Below are positions 48,803-59,500 of a stretch of 64,000 bases of DNA, piece after piece. Source of the DNA: Littorina saxatilis (lineage: Eukaryota > Mollusca > Gastropoda > Littorinimorpha > Littorinidae); contig NC_090255.1 in assembly GCF_037325665.1 (NCBI RefSeq), positions 31,024,950 through 31,088,949 on the forward strand, read 5' to 3'. Position 1 is the stretch's first letter; each line of letters begins with the position of its first letter. The notes under the pieces were generated by a model, which was not told the origin of the DNA, ran no database searches, and was given only the letters and a program-made list of their open reading frames with translations. A program made the position numbers and the translations under genes.

Positions 48803-49663
48803 ACAAGAAGATAATTGCCCATGAACCTGGTTTTCAGGAATCGTGGCCTTTATAACACCCAGGCTTCACCCAGGCTTCAGCCAACATGGGTACTGATTGT
48901 GTAAAACCCATTTGCTCATGTCCCAAGTTAATTCACATTCTTCAGTAGGGGGTTCAAACAACCGTGAAATACAGCACAAATTATACTTGTAACATAATTT
49001 TTTTGGTTAAAATTGATAAACATTTTTATCAGACTTGAAAATGTACCTCGAAGAGCTAATTTAAGCACTGGTGACGGATTCAACATTACACTGAAATTTC
49101 TGTACACAGCATTACTGGCACAATTATAAAAGTCACAGCTGAAGAAAAATAAATCTAGGAGCTGTGAGTTTGGTCCAAATAATAAAAAGCTACAAAAAAT
49201 GAAGACAGTACAAAAATTCTATTAACAACCAAAGCAATAAAACCATACATTTTAATACTCCAATCCAAAAATAAAAGTTTAAAAATATACTTTGGATAAA
49301 ATTCAGATCAACAACATACATGCACACTGTCATAAAATGCACATGCGCATAAACACACAAAGGCTTTACATCCTGCTGACACTAAAATGTTCTTAAAGAC
49401 TGAACACAAAATGGCTTAAAAAATAAAATGTTTGTGCACACATCCTCACCTTGACAGAAATGGGACAACCCTCATTCTAAGCTATTTCTCATTCAATGAA
49501 CATGACACCTTTTCCCAAAAATACACACACTAACGCAATCTTGCCCGATACAAATTTCCATATACACGAATGAAAAGAAATGCTAACATATTGCCTTTGT
49601 CCACCGTATCTTCTGACATATGCAACAACTGACCTGGGGTGTATGAAATCAGACTGTGTTTCC

Positions 49664-51069
49664 CAGGCATGGGAATTCCAAAATAGAAACAAGAAGGGCA
49701 AAGCCCATACGACTCACATGCTTTACACATTTTTCCTACCAAAATACATGTGACCTTGACCCAAGGTCAAGGTCATCCAAGGTCATGCAACACAAAGCTG
49801 TTAATTCAAGACATAGGAAGTACAATGGTGCTTATTGGCTCTTTCTACCATGAGATATGGTCACTTTAGTGGTTCACTACCTTATTTTGGTCACATTTCA
49901 TAAGGGTCAAAGTGACCTTGACCTTGATCATATGTGACCAAATGTGTCTCATGATGAAAGCATAACATGTGCCCCACATAATTTTTAAGTTTGAAACAGT
50001 TATCTTCCATAGTTCAGGGTCAAGGTCACTTCAAAATATGTATACAATCCAACTTTGAAGAGCTCCTGTGACCTTGACCTTGAAGCAAGGTAAACCAAAC
50101 TGGTATCAAAAGATGGGGCTTACTTTGCCCTATATATCATATATAGGTGAGGTATTGAATCTCAAAAACTTCAGAGAAAATGGGAAAAATGTGAAAAACA
50201 GCTGTTTTTTAGGCAACATTTATGGCCCCTGCGACCTTGACCTTGAAGCAAGGTCAAGATGCTATGTATGGTTTTTGGGGCCTTGTCATCATACACCATC
50301 TTGCCAAATTTGGTACTGATAGACTGAATAGTGTCCAAGAAATATCCAACGTTAAAGTTTTCCGGACGGACGTCCGGACGGACGGACGGACGGACGACTC
50401 GGGTGAGTACATAGACTCACTTTTGCTTCGCATGTGAGTCAAAAACTCTGAAAATAAGCCAAGGTCCAGGGGCCGCCTATGCCCCGGCGGGGTACAGGGG
50501 CAGAGCCCTGTTCGGGGGTACATGGGGGCAAAGCCCCCCCGGAAGGAAAACGAATGTTAGCATTTTAGACCAATAGTTCTTGTGTAAGCAAATAATAGAG
50601 AGGTCGAGGTTTTTCTTTTTGTTTCACTTTTGTGATTTCAACCATGTTTTTCTGGGGTCTCTGTGAGCATGGAGGTGAAGAGTCTTCACCCTCGGAATCG
50701 GATTTGAGCAAGTTTTCTTCGCTCTCTATTCCAAATTTTTTGAAAGAACAACGCAGCAAGGTTCGCGGAATCGAAAGATGTACTTTGAGACCAAACCATT
50801 CGATCGTAAACCAAGATGAATCACGATAAACGACCAAAAAAAGCGGAGCATCGGTTTTAGACGTGCGCTAATGGCGCCGGAAATACGGATATGGCTCTTC
50901 CGGACATTTCCTGTAGTTTCGGCTAAACTACGTGAAATGGAATAGAGAGACAATAGTATACATATAATTTAATTTACCTTTTTTTTGCCACGGACAATTT
51001 TTTATTTTCGCTGAAACGTAATTTCCTCTTTGCGGAAATCCGCGATTTCGTGAACAATTCCCATGCCTG
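49664..51069. mobile_element. CAGGCATGGGAATT-ended transposon hosting element J-b
   Basis: Perfect 14-bp terminal inverted repeats are flanked by GTTTCC on both sides (6 bp). Removing the nested J-b leaves about 645 bp with GC-rich stem-forming sequence (50460-50540). A GGTCCAGGGGCCGCC motif is shared with 56410-56500. The superfamily is unassigned. Confidence 0.82.
49688..50446 (+). mobile_element. Element J-b, second copy
   Basis: It is almost identical to 42503-43249, implying recent activity. It is inserted in the CAGGCATGGG-ended transposon (49664-51069). Confidence 0.9.
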
Positions 51070-51158
51070 GTTTCCACACAAATGGGTCGGAATCGGCCGC
51101 AGGGTCAGATCTAAAACAGATTCCACCTACTTGGGTCAGGGCCCAGACTTAGCCTAGT

Positions 51159-51590
51159 CATAGACCATTTATCCTGGACCGCCAACTAGCTCTCTCTCCG
51201 CTCTTTCTCTCTATTACGAGGTAGCGGCCTCTCGCATTTAGGAACCTACGCTTGCAAGCCTTTCAGAAATCAGGGGGACATGATTGATATCCGGTGTCGA
51301 TTGTAAACATGGACGAAGTTGCCGAGGTAAGTTCTGAAAATGCTAAAATAAACTCAGCAAAAGTGCATATGGGACATGTTTTTCGATGAGTTTTGTTAAA
51401 TTTTGTTTGGAGTTTTGGAAAATCCAGTTCATTGTCACCTCCCATTGTCACAAATAACTGGAGCGTGCTTTCTTTTCACTGTCTTCGAATCGCTGACCTT
51501 TCAAACCGGACGCTAAGCGCCCCTGAAAGGCGGCGTCGTAACCTCGAAGGGTCACGTGACGAGTTGGCGGTCCAGGCTATTTGGTCTATG
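51159..51590. mobile_element. 432-bp inverted-repeat unit
   Basis: The 29-bp arms CATAGACCATTTATCCTGGA... and the right arm agree at 26 of 29 positions. It contains ATGGACGAAGTTGCCGAG|GTAAGT at 51309, which looks like a tiny first exon (MDEVAE). No further exon was found. No clear target duplication was seen. Confidence 0.55.
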
Positions 51591-51771
51591 GCCAAGTGTA
51601 ACCCAGCACAGGCGTCTTCTTTTTGTTTAATACTAATTTTAACGTCTCTGGAATGACATGTACTGAAATACAACAGCGTAACAGCAGACTACACTGCAAA
51701 AGCTGCCATGAAGACTCATGGGAAGTGAAACATCCGTGAATTACCGATTGCTGGACTCTCTGAAGGCTGAA

Positions 51772-52106
51772 ATAACAAGAAATTCCTAGGAGGTAGGAAA
51801 AACACCCCCGTCAAAGGGAAATAACCTTCTCAGTTGGTGGCAGTGACTGAGTGAGAATGGTTATTTCCCTTTGACCTGTATAAGTCCTTGTATAATTTTA
51901 ATCCACCAATAACTCCCTAACCGTGTGTTTGACTGGTCCCAATTTTTGTAAGGACCGTCTCAGGAATGTATAGAACCTGTTCACCAAGTTTGGTGACGAT
52001 CGGTCCGTTCATTCTTGAGATCTATATGCAAACACAAACAAACACCCAAACAACACATCGAGTGAAACCTATACACACCCCTATACCGGGGGTGTAATAA
52101 TTCTTC
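51772..52106 (-). mobile_element. Element K, second copy
   Basis: It is the reverse orientation of 30495-30842 with the same hairpin. A short segment between CTTGTATA and the hairpin is shortened. Confidence 0.82.
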
Positions 52107-52234
52107 AGGTATGTCCATACCCTCACACTTTCTTAGTTTGCAAAACTTTTTTTTGTTACAGGCAAAAGATTTTTGTGGGAGCAAGTCTAATTTAGAAAAT
52201 ATCTTTGGCCTTTTCGCAGAAAGCAGATCCCATA

Positions 52235-52592
52235 GCGTTTCTTTCTTTCTTTGGTGTTTAACGTCGTTTTCAACCACGAAGGGCGACGGGGAAAGAGGGG
52301 AGGTGGGATAGAGCCACTTGTCAATTGTTTCTTGTTCACAAAAGCACTAATCAAAAATTTGCTCCAGGGGCTTGCAACGTAGTACAATATATTACCTCAC
52401 TGGGAGAATGCAAGTTTCCAGTACAAAGGACTTAACATTTCTTACATACTGCTTGACTAAAATCTTTACAAACATTGACTATATTCTATACAAGAAACAC
52501 TTAACAAGGGTAAAAGGAGAAACAGAATCCGTTAGTCGCCTCTTACGACATGCTGGGGAGCATCGGGTAAATTCTTTCCCCTAACCCACGGG
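52235..52592 (-). mobile_element. SINE-G copy in the EEF1D-UBTF intergenic region
   Basis: The flanks CATAGCGTTTC and CATAGTGTTTC form a target duplication. The head at the right end reads CCTAACCCACGGGGGGG. Confidence 0.9.
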
Positions 52593-53540
52593 GGGGCCAT
52601 AGTGTTTCAATTACCACTTTGGACAACTTATAAATCTGAACAACGAATGTTCTTGGCAGTGAAGTTTTATGCGCACATATCAGATACCATCAGAAGTACA
52701 TTATAATTAGAAGTCGTTAACATGCAGTCGATGCATGGTGATACAATCTCCCATTTGGCTTTTCCCAAGAGCTGATGTTACTAAAATGGGTTATTTTTGG
52801 AAATCGTACACCTAAGTATTTGATAATTATGCAACCCTTTGATAAATTCAATCTTAAATACATCACTCAAAAAAAGTTTGGAAAGAATTTAAATGAATAA
52901 AATACAAGAATTAGGAGTTTAGAAAATAAAATAAAAAGTTGACAAATTCAAAAAAAAGTTTCATAAAAGTTCGTGCCTGCTAAGAGATTCAAAACTGTGA
53001 CCACCACAGTAAAGAATTTGCTGTTGGGCACTCTACTGATTGAGCTTATCCGGCTCACTGTCCACGGGGGCGAAAATAAAAAAAATGTAACTTCAAATAT
53101 ATGAAGAGGGATGCTAACTTATAAAATCATATACCTGAAGGTACCGTCTTAAAAAGGGAAAATGCTGAAGTGTATCCGACACTAAAATAAAAATACCTTT
53201 CTTTCCATGTCGACTAGCTTGTAGATCCGTCCAGGATAACAACACGCTTACACTCGGACACATACTAAAAATCAACACTCTGGCTGCTTTCTGTGCAGAA
53301 TCACAATTTCTGCTGAATCATATTCGTAACAAAACCTAAAACCGAAGTCAACCCGAAAAATAAATTAAACAAACATTTCCCACTCTCCACGGAAAGTAGT
53401 CATTAGCATGATTTTGGGTAGAGGTTTCCGTGCAAAGATGCTCTTCTTCATTGTAAAAGGCTCGACTGAGTACAAGTGACTTTCATGATGGTTAACACGG
53501 GAATGAAGGTATCTTTAAACAGAAAATAACAAATGATGGT
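52593..53540. other. Downstream flank of the UBTF-like gene
   Basis: AT-rich unique sequence with several TTTATT motifs. Part may be 3' UTR of the UBTF-like gene if the hexamer at 53541 is not used. No coding signal. Confidence 0.35.
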
Positions 53541-53546
53541 TTTATT
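53541..53546 (-). terminator. Possible polyadenylation signal of the UBTF-like gene
   Basis: AATAAA on the minus strand lies 20 nt after the TAA stop. It is close to the stop, so a longer 3' UTR is possible. Confidence 0.4.
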
Positions 53547-53565
53547 CCGAATCCATGCTGATCTT

Positions 53566-56500
53566 TTACTGTGGCCTTCGTATCTTTAGGCTCTCCTCAA
53601 ACTCCGCTAACTCTTCTTCTGTCAACGACTGAAATTAAAAAGAAAGTCCTTGTTATACTTCCAGTCATTCTTCTCCAGAACAAATCAGTTTCAGACACAA
53701 GTGAAGGAGCAATCCAACTTCCTCATAGTTCTAGTGATACACACAACAGATAGAACGTCATGGCTTAAACAAATCAAAAAACAAGTGCAAATATAATGGA
53801 ATAAAACCAACAAAACTTTTTAAAAAACAAGAAAAATAAACAAGGGCAAATATAATGGAACAAAAATAAAAAAAGTAACTTACTGATTTTACTTTAACCC
53901 AAAACATGATTTATTTTTGTTTAGTCTTTTTGTGTAAAGTCAATAAACATCAAAGACAGTTGCTCGTCATACACTGCTCGTAGCTTTTTGAGGTATTTCT
54001 TCTGCTTGTCACCCACCCGGCTACTGAGTAGCTTTTCCTGTAAGTAACCGCAAAACTCACCTGTTTCAACTCTTCCAGTTGCTTGTCATACACTGCTCGT
54101 AGCTTTTTGAGATATTTCTTCTGCTTATCACCCACCCGGCTACTGAGTAGCTTTTCCTGTAAGTAACCGCAACACTCACCTGTTTCAACTCTTTCAGTTG
54201 CTTGTCATACGTTGCTCGTAGCTTTTTGAGGTACATGTATTTCTTCTGCTTGTCACCCACCCGGCTACTGAGTAGCTTTTCCTGTAAGTAACCGCAAAAC
54301 TCACCTGTTTCAACTCTTCCAGTTGCTTGTCATACGTTGCTCGTAGCTTTTTGAGGTATTTCTTCTGCTTGTCACCCACCCGGCTACTGAGTAGCTTTTC
54401 CTGTAAGTAACCGCAAAACTCACCTGTTTCAACTCTTCCAGTTGCTTGTCATACGTTGCTCGTAGCTTTTTGAGGTACATGTATTTCTTCTGCTTGTCTC
54501 CCACCCGGCTACTGAGTAGCTTTTCCTGTAAGTAACCGCAACACTCACCTGTTTCAACTCTTTCAGTTGCTTGTCATACGTTGCTCGTAGCTTTTTGAGG
54601 TACATGTATTTCTTCTGCTTGTCTCCCACCCGGCTACTGAGTAGCTTTTCCTGTAAGTAACCGCAAAACTCACCTGTTTCAACTCTTCCAGTTGCTCGTC
54701 ATACGTTGCTCGTAGCTTTTTGAGGTACATGTATTTCTTCTGCTTGTCTCCCACCCGGCTACTGAGTAGCTTTTCCTGTAAGTAACCGCAACACTCACCT
54801 GTTTCAACTCTTTCAGTTGCTTGTCATACGTTGCTCGTAGCTTTTTGAGGTACATGTATTTCTTCTGCTTGTCTCCCACCCGGCTACTGAGTAGCTTTTC
54901 CTGTAAGTAACCGCAAAACTCACCTGTTTCAACTCTTCCAGTTGCTCGTCATACGTTGCTCGTAGCTTTTTGAGGTACATGTATTTCTTCTGCTTGTCTC
55001 CCACCCGGCTACTGAGTAGCTTTTCCTGTAAGTAACCGCAAAACTCACCTGTTTCAACTCTTCCAGTTGCTCGTCATACGTTGCTCGTAGCTTTTTGAGG
55101 TACATGTATTTCTTCTGCTTGTCTCCCACCCGGCTACTGAGTAGCTTTTCCTGTAAGTAACCGCAAAACTCACCTGTTTCAACTCTTCCAGTTGCTCGTC
55201 ATACGCTGCTCATAGCTTTTGGAGGTATTTCTTCTGCTTTTCCTGTTAGTAACCACAAAACTCGCCTGTTTGAACTCTTGCAGTTGCTCCTCATACGCTT
55301 CTCGTAGCTTTTTGAGATATTTCTTCTGCTTATCACCCATCCGGCTACCGAGTAGCTTTTCCTGTAAGTAACCGCAAAACTCACCTGTTTGAACTCTTCC
55401 AGTTGCTCGTCATAGGCTTCTCGTAGCTTTTTGAGATATTTCTTCTGCTTATCACCCATCCGGCTACCGAGTAGCTTTTCCTGTAAGTAACCACAAAACT
55501 CACCTGTTTCGACTCTTCCAGTTGCTCGTCATACGCTTCTCGTAGCTTTTTGAGATATTTCTTCTGCTTATCACCCATCCGGCTACCGAGTAGCTTTTCC
55601 TGTTAGTAACCACAAAACTCGCCTGTTTGAACTCTTGCAGTTGCTCCTCATACGCTTCTCGTAGCTTTTTGAGATATTTCTTCTGCTTATCACCCATCCG
55701 GCTACCGAGTAGCTTTTCCTGTAAGTAACCACAAAACTCACCTGTTTCGACTCTTCCAGTTGCTCGTCATACGCTTCTCGTAGCTTTTTGAGATATTTCT
55801 TCTGCTTATCACCCATCCGGCTACCGAGTAGCTTTTCCTGTAAGTAACCACAAAACTCGCCTGTTTGAACTCTTGCAGTTGCTCCTCATACGCTTCTCGT
55901 AGCTTTTTGAGATATTTCTTCTGCTTATCACCCATCCGGCTACCGAGTAGCTTTTCCTGTAAGTAACCGCAAAACTCACCTGTTTCAACTCTTCCAGTTG
56001 CTTGTCATACACTGCTCGTAGCTTTTTGAGATATTTCTTCTGCTTATCACCCACCCGGCTACCGAGTAGCTTTTCCTGTAAGTAACCGCAAAACTCACCT
56101 GTTTGAACTCTTCCAGTTGCTCGTCATAGGCTGCTTTTAGCTTGTTGAGTTTTTTTAGGTATTTCTTCTGCTTGTCTCCCAGCTGTTTCCACTTCTGACC
56201 AAGTGCCATCATCTTCTCGGACAAAGAGCCCTCAACACTGCTGTACTTCTTACTCACGAACAGCGCGAAAGCTGACCTGTAATGTATCAAGTTGAAACAG
56301 TGTTGGCATAGCGCAGTATAGTGACCATGACGTGACCTGTATTACAGGTCACGTCAGTGTATCAATGCATGGGTGGGAGCCGAAAATATTGCCAGGACTG
56401 AACATTTTGGAAGGCCGGGGTCCAGGGGCCGCCAAGGCTCCGGCGGGGTGCAGGGGCAGCGCCCTTGCTGGGGGGTCTAGGGGGACAGCCGAAAATGAAT

Positions 56501-59500
56501 TTTAGCATTTTAGGGAGGATTTAGGTGGCCTCTCCTGACATTAAATTTTTAGAACAAACAAGCTTTTTGGAGATGCATAATATATACATCTTGTAAACTT
56601 GAAGGTTTTTGTAACTGACCAGCTGCAGGTAGGTGGACTGAAAGTAGTGTGTGAACACAACAGAACCAATTCTGTCTGTTTACCATCGCATGAAAGCAGG
56701 AAAGAGATCGTCGTCAGATTGAATTACAATAACATTAACATGCTTCCATTTGAAACTTTGAGGTCGTCATCGTGGATTGACGCCCGACCAAAGGTAATTG
56801 GCTTCAAAAGGCTTCAATTACCTTTGGTCGGGCGTCAATCCACGATGACGACCTCGAAGTTTCAAATGGAAGCATGTTAATGTGTAATTATCATCAACTA
56901 AGATGCCACATTCCCCAAAATGACATGACATAAAATCGGTCTGGGACATGGTGAAAGGTGGCTGACCTGGCACAACCACATCCACAAGCCCAGTGTAAAC
57001 AACAGCTGCCAGGGATAAACAATGAAAAATAAACAAAAAAAGTTGCCAAATTCTTCCTGGGACAGAAATCCGTCTAGGACGGAAGAAATCCCACCCCTGA
57101 TAATTTTAATTACAATTTTCAGATTTTTAATGACCAAACTATTTATTATTTTTTAAGCCTCCAAGCTGAAATGCAATACCAAAGTCCGGCCTTCGTCAAA
57201 GATTGCTTGACCAAAATTTCAATCCATTTTATCAAAAAATTAGGGCGTGACAGTGCGGCCTCAACTTTCACAAAAAGACGGATATGACATCATCAAAGAC
57301 ATTAATTTTATCGAAAAAATGAAAAAATGTCTGGGGATATCATACTCGGGAACTCTCATGTAAAGTTTCATGAAGATTGGTGTGGTATTTTTCTCTGAAT
57401 CGCTCCACACACACACACATATACACCATGACCCTCGTTTCGATTTCCCATCCATGTTAAAACATTTAGTAAAATCTTGACTAAGGCCAAAAAAAATAAT
57501 AGGTGTGGTTACGGTAACATAGCCAAAACAAGAAGAGCAAACGCTCGATCGAGTCACTTTCGCAGTTCTGAATATTATATGAGGCATCAGATGGACAGGA
57601 AGAAATTGCTATTCACAACACAATGAGTCACGTTCACATAAAATTTGAGCCCGGTCACTTTTATAGTTTTCGAGAAAAGCCCAACGTTAAGTTGTGTGTT
57701 GCCGAACAGAAAAGGCTAGTTATCTCCCTTGTTTTTCTGATAACGTTCGTAAAAGGCTACAGATGTAAATACTTTGATGTAAAGAATAATCCTACAAAGT
57801 TTCAATCACATCCGATGAACTTTGTCAAAGATATAAAATGTCTAATTTTTCCTTTGACGCTGACCTGTGACCTTGAAAAAGGTCAAAGGTCAACGAAACC
57901 ATCGTTAAAGTGTAGAGGTCATTGGAGGTCACGACTAAACAAAATATGAGCCCGATCGCTTTGATAGTTTCCGAGAAAAGTCCAACGTAAAGGTGGTGTC
58001 TACGGACGGCCGGCCGGCCGGACGGCCGGCCGGACAGACTAACACTGACCGATTACATAGAGTCACTTTTTCTCAAGTGACTCAAAAATAGGGTAGGAAG
58101 GTAGGCAATCACTTTTTTTTTTTAACTTTTTTTTCTAATGTGTACAAATTAAACCTACTTGACAGGGAAATAAGTGTGCGACTCGGGCGCTTTCGCTTTC
58201 ATTGCGTTTTCTGCACTCGTTTACTTGTTTTTTGGGGTATTTTTTTGACAAATGTAATAAAAAGTTATAGGGTCGGCCCCCAAAAATAGGGTAGGTCGGG
58301 TTACCGTAACCACACCTATTTTTTTTTTAGGCCTAAATGTAAAAAGGAAGAGAAAAAAATGAAAATAAACAATGACATTTTTTGGTATAAAACACAAAGC
58401 AAAACCTACTCTCACCTTGGCGGTTTTTTAGGGGCTCCCGGGAATTTGTTCTTCACCGGTACTTTCTTGGGTCCATTCTTTGACTGAGGACTTCTGGAGA
58501 AAAACACTACACTATGAGTACTTAACTGACCTGGTGTGTATGTGTGTGTGTTCTTGTGTGTGTGTGTGTGTTTGTGCATGTGTGCTTGTTGTGAGCATTT
58601 GTCTGTTGTATGTGTTTGTTTGCGTGTTTTGACTGTGCACTGTGCTGTGCTGTGAAAAAATGTGATTCTTTGTATTTTATACAAGCATGTATATGTGCTC
58701 TTTCATGAGTATTTTCCTTTTCATTTGAGACAAATTGAATTAGTTGTATATATCGTGTTGTGTTTTTGATTGAACTTGTAAACTGAACTTGTAAAGCGCT
58801 TCGAGCTGTGGAAAAGCGCTACATAAATGTCCATTATTATTATTCATTTACACTCAACACCAAACCATCCCACCGTCATCTCAAGTTGAAAAGGGTGCCA
58901 CACTTCAGAAACATTTATGAATATGAGGCAAGACAAAAATGTCCTAAACTGGACAGACAAAAACTCAAAATCAAATCTCAAACTTTATGTGATGAAGATA
59001 ATGATAGATTTTTTGTTTGTTTGTTTGCTTAACGCCCAGCCGACCACGAAGGGCCATATCAGGGCGGTGCTGCTTTGACATATAACGTGCGCCACACACA
59101 AGACAGAAGTCGCAGCACAGGCTTCATGTCTCACCCAGTCACATTATTCTGACACCGGACCAACCAGTCCTAGCACTAACCCCATAATGCCAGACGCCAG
59201 ACGGAGCAGCCACTAGATTGCCAATTTTAAAGTCTTAGGTATGACCCGGCCGGAGTTCGAACCCACGACCTCCCGATCACGGGGCGGACGCCTTACCACT
59301 AGGCCAACCGTGCCGGTTCCTATAGGTAGTAGTATACAGGGGAACCTCCCTCTAAGACCCCGGAGCAAATTTAAATCCCCCCGTTTTTAAAAATGTTCTG
59401 TTCATAACCGCTGTAAATTTATCCCCTATTTTAAGACTCCCTGCCTTTAAGGACATGATTTTCCACAAAAGCGGTGTATGGCTGCCCAAATGTTTGGGTG

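Larger units (their letters stand above)
48002..49657. other. Intergenic region after EEF1D
   Basis: AT-rich with a GT run at 48050-48064, a SINE-D head and a 118-bp tandem duplication. No gene is supported. Confidence 0.4.
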
